In this document: piece after piece, positions 37,871 to 49,640 of the stretch
Layout of the letters: every line of letters starts with the position of its first letter
Numbering within the stretch: position 1 is the stretch's first letter
Origin: Plectrocnemia conspersa
Lineage: Eukaryota; Arthropoda; Insecta; Trichoptera; Polycentropodidae
DNA: 64,000 nt
Direction of reading: 5' to 3'
Assembly: GCA_009617715.1 (NCBI GenBank)
Contig: VTFK01000024.1
Span: 1 to 64,000 of the forward strand
Program-made: the position numbers and the translations under genes
The notes under the pieces: model-generated
Databases searched by the model: none
Seen by the model: only the letters and a program-made list of their open reading frames with translations
Told to the model about the DNA's origin: nothing

Positions 37871-38269
37871 ACATAATTTGAGAGCTTATTGCCTGATGGA
37901 TAGATGTAGACTTTTTGGTATAAATTTACATCAAATATACCCACTTTCCAATTAAATTCTTTAAGAAAAGTTTTAATTGATGACTAAGGGTCGATTGTTA
38001 GCATTTCGTCCATATTTTCCATCAGCATTACGCAAACTTCAATTTATTTCGTATGTATATAAGGTTAATAAATGTGTTTGTTGAGGTTTGCTTGGGGTTT
38101 GTTATAAATACAAAAACTTTTACACCAGAGACTTTTAATCCAGTATATTTTAATGATAGTATAATTATAATATAATTACAATCTATCTTAACTTGTTAAG
38201 TAATATACACCCACTAGTTTGGTTGAGATAAAATGCCACTAATATCACTAGGTTGTTAAGCATTTTATT
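37871..38269. other. AT-rich flank of the piggyBac-like element
   Basis: No features apart from being the left flank of the insertion. Confidence 0.4.
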
Positions 38270-38273
38270 TTAA

Positions 38274-38289
38274 CCTTCATCCGTCCCTC
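38274..38289 (+). repeat. piggyBac-like left terminal inverted repeat
   Basis: CCTTCATCCGTCCCTC, the exact reverse complement of 40271-40286. It is followed by GGGTCTTTTTCGACCC, itself a small palindrome. Confidence 0.95.
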
Positions 38290-38569
38290 GGGTCTTTTTC
38301 GACCCGAAGCGATTTTGTTTTGCAAATATATCTTAAAATATTAATACTACATATCTGTAATTTCGTGACTTTGATGTTGTTGAGATAATAAACTAATTTT
38401 TGAAAAGAAAAAATTAATATGTTACCTGGATTATCTCTTTGTAAAAAAAAAGTAACACTCAAGTCCCTCGGGTCGTAAATGACCCAAGTCTATTTTAGGT
38501 CAAATTATTGGAATTCCCGGCGCAAACAGATGTTTATTGTTTATCACCTTCTAAGAAATACTCTTTTGA

Positions 38570-40113
38570 AGTGATTATAATAGAAGATAATTTACTTGAA
38601 TTTTCATCGGGAAATGATACCTGCTCAGAGACGTCAGATCATATTGAAGAATTGACTGAAACTTTGATAGTGACATAGATGATGTACCTCCTGGATCTAC
38701 ATCATATCTTTCTAAAGATAAAGGTATTAAATGGCGATCAAAGCCTTCAACATAGCCGTCAATCATCATCAAACATGATTAGAACTACCCCTGGAATCAC
38801 AAGGTATGCTGTTTCTCGCATATCAACAGAACTCTGCATTTCAATTATTGTTTACAAATTCTATAAAAACTATTATTATGTGTATAAAGAGGATTGCAAA
38901 ATATTGATATTATCAAATTGGATACATATATTGGACTTTTGTTGTTAGCTGGTATATATAAATTGAATAATGAGGATTTGGAAAATTTATGGCACGAAAC
39001 AAAGGGTCGACATATATTCAGGGCTACTATGTCACTAAAACGATTCAAAATTATATCGAGTCATTCGATTTGATGATCGTAGTACACGAGCTGCTAGAAG
39101 AAATACTGACAAATTAGCCCCAATTCGAGAACTTTAGAATAAATGGGTTGAAATACTATCATACTTTTATAATATGGGTGAAAATGTAATAATCGATGAG
39201 CAATTGATTTCATACAATTCCGTTTCGACAATACATGCCAAAAAAAAAAGCCGGCTAAATATGGGATTAAATTTTGGGTGCTAGCAAAAATAGTTATGTT
39301 TGGAATATAGATATATACACTGGAAAAATAGCTGGTGAAGCACCTGAAAGGAATCAAGGAAGGCGAGCGGTTTTAGATTTGTGTCAACAACTTGATGGAA
39401 GAAATGTAACAGTTGACAACTTTTTCACTTCATATGAACAAGGTCAAATGTTACTTATAAAAAAAAATACTATGATTGGCACTATTCAAAAAAATAAAAC
39501 GTCAATTCCACCCGTATTGCTCGAAGTAAAATGCAAAGCAATTTTTACTTCAAAATTTGCATTTACAAAGAATATATCTTTAGTGTCATACATTCCTAAA
39601 AAAAAGAAATGTGTTGTTCTTCAGAGCACTCTTCACATAACGAAGAAATTGTCAGGTGGTTCTGAAAATAAACCTAACATTATATTAGATTATAATGCAA
39701 CGAAAGGAGGAGTTGATACCTTAGACAAAAATAGCCAATTACAGTACTCGAAGAAAAACAAATAGATGACCAATTACTTTTTTTGCCAATATATTAGATA
39801 TATCTATATCAAATGCATTTATTATATTTACATGAGTTTATCCAGATTGGAATATAAAAAAAAATTATCAAAGGAGAATTTTCATTGAAACCGTGGGCAA
39901 ATTATTGATAAAAGACAACAATTTATATTAGAGCAAAAATGCACAACTACATCTCCTTTAGAAGTACCAACAGCAAGGATACGTGTTCAAAAAAAAGGTA
40001 AATGTCACATTTGCCCAAAATCGGACAATAAACATGCATTAGAATGTAAATATTGTAAAAGATTTATTTGTAAGGCACTTTCCTATAATGTATGTAATAA
40101 ATGTAATAAATAA
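38570..40113 (+). pseudogene. piggyBac-like transposase, frameshifted
   Basis: Segments in successive frames give a complete domain order. The acidic N-terminus includes DSDIDDVPPGSTSYLSKDKG. Then come a TPGITRYA motif, LDTYIGLLLLAGIYKL, the RATMSLKRFK block and the first catalytic Asp in VIIDEQL (39195). The second catalytic Asp is in TVDNFFTSYEQG (39415) and the third in KGGVDTLDK (39715). All three Asp are present. The longest intact part is 163 codons (39274-39765). The C-terminus is a cysteine-rich domain, CHICPK...CKYCKRFIC...CNKC, ending with a stop at 40111-40113; in this family it binds the transposon ends. Frameshifts near 38665, 38840, 39060 and 39240 (a poly-A run) and a premature stop after 39765 make it non-functional, though decay is light. 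Confidence 0.9.
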
Positions 40114-40270
40114 ATAATTAACCCATAAATCGCTCTTTATTATTCGTAAGCAGTCAACATTACCGTTACTAATAAAATTAATTTAATTAATTTGCATTTT
40201 GTTTCTTTTAAGTCAAAAATTTCTACCTGGGTCGAAAAAGACCCGAGGGACTTTAGTGTACAGTCGATTT

Positions 40271-40286
40271 GAGGGACGGATGAAGG
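40271..40286 (-). repeat. piggyBac-like right terminal inverted repeat
   Basis: GAGGGACGGATGAAGG, mirror of the left end, followed by the TTAA duplication. Confidence 0.95.
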
Positions 40287-40290
40287 TTAA

Positions 40291-40353
40291 CTAGCTGTCG
40301 GGTCTTACTGTCGTGAGGTACCGCAGCTAGCAAGTGTGCGGATACCGGACGCT
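40291..40353 (-). repeat. Copy C of the dispersed hairpin repeat, abutting the piggyBac-like insertion
   Basis: On the minus strand it reads GCGTCCGGTATCCGCACACT, then a hairpin beginning CTAGCTGCGGTACCTCACGA and ending CAGCTAG. It matches copy B (20620-20686) and part of copy A (18286-18335). The CTAG terminus touches the TTAA used by the piggyBac-like element, so that insertion landed exactly at the edge of this older repeat. The structure fits a Helitron 3' end (inference). Confidence 0.55.
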
Positions 40354-41849
40354 TATTATTTTTAATTAGTTCTGATTTTTAAACTCTAGTTTTTGTATTT
40401 ATTTATTGATTATAATTATACATTGTGTAATTGTGCGCTAAATAAAGTATAAATAAGATGAAAAAGTACACTGCAATGAATATTTTTATTGATATTTACT
40501 GGTTGGGTTAGTTTAAAAGCATTTAAAATAGCTCAATCCGTTACTTAGAACTAAATTTAAATTTCTTCACTATTCGTAAATACTTTTTAGCTCTTAGATT
40601 ATTTTAGACCAATTATTAGATTGTTAAAACAAATTATTTATTGTTTACTTTACTTTTTATATCAAGCATGAACTTTCATATATACACATTAAAATAAAGT
40701 TTATTTCCTATATTTTGAATTTAAATCTAAAATATAGATGTATCGTTAAGAACGCATTATTTGCTATTTATGTATCATATTACCACTTACTTTTTTAAAG
40801 TACTATGGTTTGTTTTGTAACCTGATATATGTGTAGACATAGTACAGCATATAAGAAAATACCCGAGGTGGCAATCTAGGCTAAACGCTACGCTACACTT
40901 TCAGGAAATTGTAATAAAATATAGCGACTAAGCACTAGATATATACTTATATTATATGAAAATTTATTCGCCTTGTAGTTTTTTCTGAAAAATGATTAAG
41001 ACAAATTACGCTGGCGTTGAAAAGCAGCTTCAGTAAGATAATGTTAAAGGGTTTTGACGGTATCTAAAGTAACTGGGATGTTCTTGTTAGTTCAAAGTCA
41101 TTTATTACGAACTACCTACATGATTAATTATTTATCATAATTTTAGTTATTATTTAATTAGCTTATTAAATTTATTAACTTTATAAATTGTATACGGTAA
41201 CTATTACCAAATCTTGAGCTTGTAAAATTTCCTGCTATTAATGCAAAACTATTTTATAAAATAAGATAAATTGGTTCATTGCATGAGTTTTTATGCTGTC
41301 AATCCTTATTTTTAATAGCTTTCTTGCTTATGGATATTAAGAACTATTAAGAACTCTGCCTTTCTTTGAAGCAAAGTGGCAATAAATTCTTAGCACGTTA
41401 TCACATTAAATTCGTATAGCAAAAATAATTGTTTAGCATTATATCTGATTTCTATTAAAGTAAAATTTTATAAAAAAAAATGACAAACTTTGAATAATGC
41501 GTATTATCTCAAAAAAATAAGGGATAAACATAAAAAAATTACAATAACATACTTAAATATGTATATATATGTGTTTCTTAAATTACTTATTATATAAATT
41601 AAACACATTTTGTAGGGTTTCAATGAACGTCTTTTAAATTCTGTGAATAAGCATTTCAAATGCCATACTGGATATTAATATGTGATGAAAAAATATATTT
41701 ACATCAAACTTTTTTTATCATTTTTGCATTTTTTTAAGCACATAGACCATCTTAATGTTTTTAATAAATACTTACATTTATAAAAAAATATTAATGCATA
41801 GTTAATGAAGTACTTTTAAACGCTAAAATTTAGATAGCTTGATCAAAAA
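40354..41849. other. AT-rich desert
   Basis: No gene or repeat recognised. It could include the body of whatever element copy C terminates, but no 5' boundary is visible. Confidence 0.35.
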
Positions 41850-42229
41850 GTTTGATTCGCACTTATGTTACTGAGAGGAACTCCTCTCAGAGTGGGATCA
41901 ACTGTCACTGCCACACTAATCATCCCTCCGCCAGCTTTTCTACTACTGCTCGGATATTAACGATCTCGCCTATCATAGTCTATCGCAATATTTTATATAT
42001 TCTAATATTTTTTTTTAAAGTTTCTACCTGCGTCTTACAAGCTGCAAAGTTACACTCCTCAGGGTTAGAATCCCGAAGTATTTAAATATGATTTGTAAAG
42101 TATTTTGGACTGAAAACTATAGATTTAAATATATGTCTATTATATTATATTTAATTATATTTTTTTAAATTAAATTATAATATTTCAATATAATTATATT
42201 ATATAAGCTATTCGATCAGCTTAATTAAT
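41850..42229. other. Mixed patch with a small hairpin
   Basis: CTGAGAGGAACTCCTCTCAG at about 41871-41890 is a near-perfect palindrome. A 77-codon plus-strand frame covers it but has no recognisable domain. The rest is AT-rich. Confidence 0.3.
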
Positions 42230-42700
42230 ATACTACGTATCTCATTAAGACGAGTTTCATTTCGTATATTTCCAATTTTAACGAAATCATTCGCCGACGA
42301 ATAATACCATAACGAAACGATTTTTTTATGATAATCCCGCGTCTACGGGTAGAGAAAGCTCTTGGGCGTTTTCTGCTACACACAATAATTTAGCAATTTG
42401 GAGGCATTTTTTTACCATTTCCAAAATAAATTACAATGACAATTAGGACGAATTTAGCGTAAATAATCCCATACAGAGTGAGAAAGAGCGTAAATTCGAT
42501 TGTTATGCCGTCTGGGGTTGTTTCGTCGCTAGACATTGTTACGTATTTCTCATCCCATTTAGCTTTTATTTTTCTCCGTTCTTTACTTTTAGGCATTACT
42601 CTCCTTCTAAATGACACAGCGACTGATATTTAGCGAAAGAAGCGAGAAAAACTCGCTAACATATCTGCGACGGAACATAAATGCTATTTGCGAAATTCTA
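42230..42700. other. Balanced-composition non-coding island
   Basis: Island of mixed composition with scattered CpG. The short 75-codon minus-strand frame (42617-42390) has a basic N-terminus but no recognisable domain. It is a candidate regulatory or conserved non-coding segment. Confidence 0.3.
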
Positions 42701-43089
42701 ATATGCCGAAGTACTGCGTATTATATTTCTCCATTGTATTTCTTGACTTGTATGTGCATATATGTATCAGTATTGGTACTTGAGTTAAGACTTAAAGAAA
42801 GATTTTGATAATGTAATGTAATGGTTGTGACTAATCTTTTAGTAATGGATGAAAACATTAAATAACTATTAATTATATGTCTAGAAAATCAATGGCTTTC
42901 TTTTTGTCTTACTTGCTAGGAACAAACAAATAAAATCTGATTATTAGTATCATATTTGTTACAACTTTATAGTATTAAACAAAGACAAATGGCGTTAATT
43001 TACATACCTTCCATATTTATTACTTATTTGAGACGAATGCAATCAATAAAAATCATGAATTAATAATACATATTATTTTGGCACACGAA
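42701..43089. other. AT-rich spacer
   Basis: Nothing recognised. Confidence 0.4.
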
Positions 43090-43345
43090 TTTTTTTTTTT
43101 TAAAAATGCCTAGCTGCAGTAACATCTATTGGTTATAAATTATATTACACATAATAATTTATAATTATAAATATAGATGTCACCGATTCCCAGACTTTCA
43201 GTCTAATGGTTTATACTTACTTATAGGTATTCATTATATCTGATTGACTTACTCAGTTGGTATAAATTTACCCCGTTGTAACGCATTGGGCTTATGCATG
43301 TCTGGTTACAGCGAAAGATTTATTAAAATAAATAAATAAATACAT
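43090..43345 (+). repeat. Probable LINE 3' end with (AAATA)n-type tail
   Basis: The segment ends with GTAACGCATTGGGCTTA followed by an AAATAAATAAATAAATA tail at 43324-43345. The LINE 3' end at 48418-48670 has the near-identical GTGACGCATTGGGGTTA followed by the same type of tail, so the two are probably related retroposon ends. No ORF remains here. Confidence 0.45.
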
Positions 43346-43965
43346 TGACACATTAGGAATTCCTCACAGTCTTAACCTCGCTCATTTATATTTTTTCTAT
43401 TTATTAAGTTGGCCCAGTAAAGTTATTTATAATTTTAATTTTTCGCCAATGACCTTAATGTAGTCATTCAAATAAAATATATGATAGGTTTCACAAAACT
43501 TGATGTTGAAAATCAATGTGTGTAATCACTATTTATATTTTGCATTAAGTATGAAAAAATGTAATTTCATGACCTATCCTAGAGAACGCTACTTAATTTT
43601 GGTTATAAAATGGATAACAACGTGCTTTATCTCATAAATGGATTCTATTAGCGCACGTAAAACATATGCAATAATTTAAAAGCTCGGTGGCACTGTGTAC
43701 CTTGTGTAATGATTTATTGCGCAGAACTCTTAAGTATACTTTAATGGTCCGATAGCCCAAATTATTTAACTAATATATAAAAAAATTCTCACCTATACAT
43801 GAGAAAATATTATTATTTTCCATTTAAATTTCATACTTATTTACTACAAGGTATGCTGGAATATGATTCGAACGAGTCGTGTCGACAAGTGTATTTGGAA
43901 AAAATACTAATTTAAGCTGCGCAATTCATAATCCAAATATTTGCTAAAAAATAATTTATTATTAA
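43346..43965. other. AT-rich spacer
   Basis: No gene. The minus strand has TTTTCTCATGTATAG followed by GTGAGA at about 43790, a weak acceptor-donor junction. Confidence 0.35.
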
Positions 43966-44290
43966 TTAATTAGGTGGCACACAAAAACGAAGTTCTTTTA
44001 GAATCCCCAGATTGTGTATATTCCCTACCAGCAGCAAAAAAACGTGCTTTTTAAAGTATACCAATTGATGCGACCTAAGGGAATCATATTCCAACATGTC
44101 TTGCAGTAATTTCGTGGAAAATAAAAATTGATAATATTTACATTCTCTCGTGTATCTACCTGAAAATCTTTTACCAGACATTCTGAACATACATAATTTA
44201 GCAACCAGATCAGAGAAGCATGATCAAGCGTAGGGCGCACTAATAAAAAAACACAAATTACACAGTGCCCTCGAGTATCGCAAGACAAAT
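43966..44290 (-). pseudogene. Non-LTR retrotransposon ORF2 C-terminal fragment
   Basis: The minus strand in two overlapping frames reads FLVRPTLDHASLIW (about 44258-44217), matching the conserved 'YxxLVRSxLEYASxIW' region that follows the RT palm in LINEs. It then shifts frame to MLEYDSLRSHQLVYFKKHVF and ends LKELRFCVPPN at about 43969, the typical C-terminal 'L..L.F.VP' segment. One frameshift separates the halves. There is no 3' tail evident. It is an old truncated copy. Confidence 0.65.
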
Positions 44291-46009
44291 TCTAAATCGA
44301 TAAAATAATCAAGTACAAATATATTTATCGCTAATAGATTTTTTTTATATGCCAGTAATTTCTACCTGGCCGCTTGCGTTTTTAATTAATATTTGAAGTA
44401 CCGCATGCAAAAGCAAACTATAGGACAACTCCCCAATATACGTTATCCGAATATATTTTTTTCTTTCCCTCGTTTATATAACACTGCAATATGTATTTTT
44501 AATTTATCTTTTTTAACACACAAACGAAACAGTTTTCCATCATCGAAATAAAAACCCACACAGCATAAGATCCTAAATTCCAGTGATAAAACTTTGCACA
44601 ATATTTCATCTTATAAAGTTTATTTTTCACGTGGATAAAAGCTTTTTATTGCCGAACGACAACGAGTAGATATATGTTTTATATCCGAGAACATTATATA
44701 GCTTAAGACGCGTTCATAAAAAATTATATATAGTTATAAAGCAGTACTCCATGGTATTTTTATTTTTTTATGCAAACCCATCTACAATCACTGATACGTT
44801 TCAATGACGTCGTAAGAGTTTACGTTGTGGAGTAAATGGCCCGATCGTAGTTTAACGATTTTTTTTTCGTGTTTATGGATTGCTTCTACGCAAAAAATTC
44901 AAGAGTATATATATAACCTGAAAAATATCAAAAAATGTTTCATAATCAAAACCGCCGTCATACCTTTGTCGCACGTGTGATTTATTTTTTATGGGACTGT
45001 ACGAACTGACACGTTTGTGAAGCTACGCTTTGTCCATTAGATGAAAAAATAAATTCTGGACGAGAACGTTAAATGGTTTTATGTGGAAAATTAATAAAAT
45101 ACAATACGTGTAGTTGTATTTTTTAATATAGAATATGCAAAAAAATTAAAAGCAATTTTTCGAATCAGATTTATCAAACCTAAGAAATAAATATTAACAT
45201 AATGAATTTTGAGCCCCTTTACCTATATAATGTAATTAAGACTAACGACCATTTCTAACAAAAAAAAAAGATCAACCCGTTACTAAAAGTGGGACCATAG
45301 ATAGTTTATTTACAAGCAATGGATTTTGTGACCTAATAGTACCCGTAACAACGGCCGAAAAAACTACTCTTTGTCTGGAAAGGACGTGCGCTTCTTTGAC
45401 TCTTTAATTACTGATTGCTGAAGTGGTTTTTATTGCGTGAAAACATTCATTTTATTTCTCCATATAGGTAATAATTTATATTTGCTTATAAAAAAAACTG
45501 TTACCGGCTTTTCTAGTGGCTATTTGGCTGCAAAATCACACTTCTTTGGCTTCAATTTTTTTTTAAATATTGAATGTTTAAGGATTTTAATGTTTTCAAA
45601 AAGAAAGTAAAATTAAATTTTTAAAATAATAAATTAAATTTAAAGAGTAAAAATGCTGATCGATTTATTAATAATGTTTTTTCCCCGCCATAGTAAAATT
45701 CAGTGAACGACTTATTAATATTATAATACAATAGTCGTCCTTTTTCGTTATCATGAGTTATTCTTTTAATCTAACTTACATCACGAAGCCAGAAAACGAT
45801 TTCTTCGTGCCTGGCATGGTAAATAAATCACACAAGAACGTTAAATACGTGAGCACGCTCATCTCATCCCACGGATAAGATTATTGCACCATAAACTCGT
45901 CGTGAAATAAATTATTATATTCCTATATGGCACTTGCGGTGCGTGGTAAAATTTATCCTTTAGCAAAAACGCATATGTTACATATTTGAAATAAAAAAAA
46001 ACACAAAAT
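44291..46009. other. AT-rich desert
   Basis: Nothing recognisable over about 1.7 kb. Confidence 0.4.
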
Positions 46010-46130
46010 AATATTTTCCTTTGAAGATTTGCTGAAAGTCAGAAATATTCAGATAACTACAAACCTGTTGAACAAACGATTCTGGATAACCTTGACACTA
46101 GTTTTATTTAGTTTACATCCTAATTTCTTT
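46010..46130 (+). pseudogene. Possible LINE C-terminal scrap
   Basis: The plus-strand frame RFAESQKYSDNYKPVEQTIL, continuing DNLDTSFI and a stop near 46112, resembles the extreme C-terminus of jockey-type ORF2 proteins (a 'KFAxxYxxKLxxHxN' pattern). It is very short and on the opposite strand to the adjacent RT fragment, so confidence is low. Confidence 0.25.
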
Positions 46131-46350
46131 AGTACTTAAAAATCTTATGAAACATAGATAATTTTTTAGATATTCATTTTACAACACCCAAGTGTCAAAT
46201 AGTTGATTCTACATTACAGCCCTGTTCAAAGTTTTTGTATGTTTTGTAAATATGCAATATTTCATTTTATTTTTTTCACTTCTAGAAATATTTGACCAGA
46301 AGTACTTATTCAAATATTTATATCAGCAGGGTTTTAATTTTAAAATATTA

Positions 46351-46600
46351 CTAATATAAAGAAAAACTTCCCTGATGAATTCCAACTGGAATTTTACGCG
46401 GTATTGAGTGTTCATTATTTAGTGAAATAACATAATGTTTTAAGAGTAGCAAATAGTTAGGAGTCTTAAATTTGAACACCTTGTGTATCAAACCGTTTTT
46501 CCATACTGTGTCGAAAGCTTTTTCTATATCAAAATTTGAAATATCTGTATTTTTCACATTTAAATTAGCGTATATGCTCATCGGCAATGTTGGGTAGTAT
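46351..46600 (-). pseudogene. Jockey-type LINE reverse transcriptase fragment
   Basis: A 78-codon minus-strand frame contains FDIEKAFDTVWKNGLIHKVF, the RT palm block that carries the first catalytic Asp (family form LDIEKAFDxVWHxGLIxKL). It then has the loop segment IPRKIPVGIHQGSF, corresponding to the conserved PxGxPQGSxLSP with P-to-H and truncation. No YADD box follows. It may come from the same LINE family as 27660-27870. Confidence 0.75.
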
Positions 46601-46699
46601 TATTTAGTCTTGTAATTGACTGGCAAAATTATTGTAGTTACAATTTTGGATTTTTAACTGATTTATCTTATCAATATACGTTTGAACCACATGGTTAGC

Positions 46700-47100
46700 T
46701 CTCTAATAAAAATCAGATCGAAAACGCTTCTTTCGCGCATAAATATTTATATCCCTAATGCATGTTACGTGATGAAAAAACGAAATGAAATGGAATTCAT
46801 TTGGTGGGGGTGTTGGTGGTGGCAAAGAAAAATAAAAAAATGTAAATTTCAGTCCTCCCCCCATCGATTGAGAAATATTTCTCGGAACTCGTCCGCCTGT
46901 CGAAGAATACCAGATGAGTATTCGTGTCTTTCGTCAAGTTTTTCGTTTTTATTGTTTGCGGTCTGAGTGACTGGTTGGTTATGTGTTTGTGGAAAGATGC
47001 CTGATAAATCAGTTTAGTACAATGGCGAACCGATGAGGCGTGAAAAGCGTTTTTTGCCATTGTGCGGAATGCGAAACCCTAAAAATAATATCGATACATC
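46700..47100. other. Balanced-composition non-coding island
   Basis: Overlapping ORFs on both strands (94 codons plus, 87 minus) with no domains; composition allows them by chance. It includes a small inverted pair, ACAATGGC and GCCATTGT, at about 47019-47064. It is a candidate regulatory island. Confidence 0.3.
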
Positions 47101-48417
47101 ATACATGTGTGTATGTATTGTGAAGGTTTTTAGAATCACTTGAAAAAAAGTTACTCAAGCGGCGCATTACATATGGAATTATTGCCCTCGGCTTTTATTA
47201 AGGCAAAATATTATATAACTATATGGTTTCGACAGGATGATGTTAAACTATTATTATAATTGTATCAAGATCGAAAAGATGAATATCCATAACAACAATA
47301 AAATTATATTTTTCCTAGAAATAACCTAATACTGAAGCACAATATCATTTTAAATCAGTCATGTGTCGATGCGTTTTCTAATACGATTACAACCGACACA
47401 TTTTTTTAATATATACTAAACATGTAATTCTCGGTGTCTACCTATTGCTTCTTCAACGTTGAATAAGGGTGGGTTTATCGGGTTTTATACTGGCAAATGT
47501 TTTTCTAAATCCCTTTAATTACATTCACGGAGAGGGTCGATGCTAAATTCAATAAAGAGGAGCCCGCGATAAAATTAAGTGTAACACAGCCGACCAGTAA
47601 TTTTAATTAGTTGTATAGGTTCAAGACGTTAATCTTCTTTATGGTTTTTTTATTCAATTAAATATTCAGAGTACTTAGGAGAAAATATGATATTATTTAT
47701 GTAGATATATTATTTTAAGATTCAAGAATAAATTCCATTACTATTTATATTTTATTTTTTATTACAAATTTGACAATCATGAACTGACAATTTTTCTTAA
47801 AGCGTCATGGTACCTTTTATATAAATAAAATGAAAAAATAAATAAATAATTAAAACAGTGACACACATATTTTTTCCAGCTCCTTGTAGCTATCGGTAAA
47901 AACATCCTTGTGTCTGGTACGCTTGTATTCTCGAGCACTGACGTCCTAGCCGTAACGGGTAAGAATAAGGGAAGCAATCGCAACTTTTTAGGGAACTTTC
48001 TAAGTCACTGAGTTGTCGTCACTGCCCTTTAGTAGCTTTAAAAAGTGCTTAATTGAGTATACGCTACACAAAAAATGCAATTTATTATATTCCAACGTTC
48101 CTTACAAAAAATCATTAAAACATATATATCATTTTATCACACTTTGCTATAATATACGTATACTTTTATACCCAAGTATTAATCACTCGTTTAATTAGGC
48201 TTAGTATTTTATTTTAATATTTTAAAATTAAATTTAAATTTTGATTTAATAATAAAAAAAGTGCAGTGGAGTATTTTTTTAACAAATTTTTTATGAACCG
48301 TACAAACGTACCAGTAGTACTGTAAATATATCAAAAATGTTTTTTTTTTAATTATTTCTAAATCACTTTTTAAAAGATTTCTAAATTGTTTTTACGTGTC
48401 ATTTATTATACGAACGT
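47101..48417. other. AT-rich DNA with mixed patch at 47420-47600
   Basis: No coding signal. The patch at 47420-47600 is less AT-rich. GCCCTCGGCTT near 47183 matches 11 bp near 9308. Nothing else. Confidence 0.3.
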
Positions 48418-48670
48418 TAGCACTTTGCGACTCGCCAATGGCTGTGGCCATCTGGCTCCTTAAAACGCTGGCATTGCGCATTGGCCAGTTATGTCAGCTA
48501 CGAGGAGCTGCTCCAGCTCGTATCATATAATTTTTTCGTTTGCTTCTTTATATGTATTATTTTTTTTATATTATCTTGATAATATATATTTTCGTGCATT
48601 AAAATATTGTAATGTATTGTTTTCGATCGTCGTGACGCATTGGGGTTACGACTTAATTTAAATAAATAAA
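48418..48670 (+). pseudogene. LINE ORF2 C-terminus and 3' tail
   Basis: Plus strand: SPMAVAIWLLKTLALRIGQ, then after a frameshift YVSYEELLQLV, at about 48435-48530. This equals the C-terminal segment of the relic at 7700-8725 (NVSYEEMVRF). An AT-rich 3' UTR follows, then GTGACGCATTGGGGTTA and a TTTAAATAAATAAATAAAAA tail at about 48656-48675. It is a 5'-truncated insertion, as LINEs typically leave. Confidence 0.6.
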
Positions 48671-48679
48671 TAAAAAAGT

Positions 48680-48960
48680 TGTTATATTACGGGCAAATGT
48701 TCCTCGCCAAATATGTATGTTCCTCCCACTGTTGCTACGTCAGTGTTTCCAGCGTACCGCTCTTTAACCAAATAAATTGGCCCCAACAATGTCATGAAAA
48801 CAAAAGTACCATCTTTCCATTTAAAGTATCTTATATAAGCTAAAATAAAAAGGAATGTTGTTCATTATTATTGCTTTTGTGACGATAACAGTACAGTTCA
48901 ATAAAGATTCTTGCCTCTAGATTATACGGTAGTTATTATTGTAGACAGACAACTTTTTAT
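48680..48960 (+). repeat. Possible solo LTR
   Basis: Plus-strand TATATAAG (48832-48839) is followed 60 bp later by AATAAA (48900-48905), with moderately complex sequence in between and upstream (about 48700-48790). Promoter plus poly-A signal at this spacing is typical of an LTR. No clear TG...CA borders or target duplication were found, so an ordinary intergenic coincidence is possible. Confidence 0.2.
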
Positions 48961-49573
48961 TCGTCCAAAAAGAACAACGTATTGATGCCGCACCAAATAT
49001 GCCCCCCTGAGAGCTTTTTCTGTTTCCGCATAATGCGCATAAATGTTTTATGGGTTGAAAAAATACGCAATCAAGGCTAAATATATTTCATCTTAAGGAG
49101 AAATATATAATATTATTATCAAAGAATAAATAAAAACTTTTTGCTATAAAACTTAATTGTTAATATTTATTAATTTATTATGATATTTAGTATACTTCAT
49201 ACATCCATCTAGAAATAAAAATATTTAATATAATTTGTTTCCTAATTAAAATTTAATTTATAAATAGAAAAGTCTCAAATATCTTAATGATTAATTTTAG
49301 TTTTATAATAAAAATATGGTATTACATAAAAGATAACATAATTCTGCAGAATATATTTTGTATCATTAAATAGTAAAATCAGTTTATTTATACTAAAATA
49401 GTTTTAATCCTATGTAAAATATGTGTCAACTGCAAAAATAAAACAGACTTTCTTAAATGGACCCTATTAATTATCGTTATAAAAAATATTTCTGTTTTTC
49501 ATAAAACGTATTGTCATAATAATATACAGGCAATTTACAATTTATTATTTATATTATTTTAAAATATCATATG
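48961..49573. other. AT-rich spacer
   Basis: Nothing recognised. Confidence 0.4.
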
Positions 49574-49640
49574 CTGCAGGGACCCGAACCCGGGGCATCT
49601 GGGTTATCAATCTAGGCCCTACTGACTATCTATTCCGGTC
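49574..49640 (-). pseudogene. tRNA-like fragment (tRNA-Ile-like pseudogene or SINE head)
   Basis: The minus strand carries a B-box-like GGTTCGGGTCC (consensus GGTTCGANNCC), a T-arm in which 4 of 5 pairs form, and an anticodon-loop-like TTGATAA (GAT, Ile). An A-box-like region (ATAGTCAGTAGGGC) lies at suitable spacing. The acceptor stem does not pair, so it is not a functional tRNA. A tRNA-derived SINE or tRNA pseudogene is most likely. Confidence 0.5.

Larger units (their letters stand above)
38270..40290 (+). mobile_element. piggyBac-like transposon with TTAA target-site duplication
   Basis: The element spans 38274-40286 (2013 bp) and is flanked by TTAA on both sides (38270-38273 and 40287-40290). 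The 16 bp inverted ends CCTTCATCCGTCCCTC match perfectly. Subterminal motifs are also inverted: CCCTCGGGTCTTTTTCGACC on the left has its complement near 40230-40252. This is the hallmark architecture of piggyBac elements. Length and internal content fit a near full-length but mutated copy. Perfect ends and TSD suggest the insertion is younger than the other transposons here. Confidence 0.95.

Noticed and set aside
9308..47193. GCCCTCGGCTT shared between about 9308 and 47183
   Set aside because: An 11 bp match with only weak flanking similarity is too short to claim a shared element.
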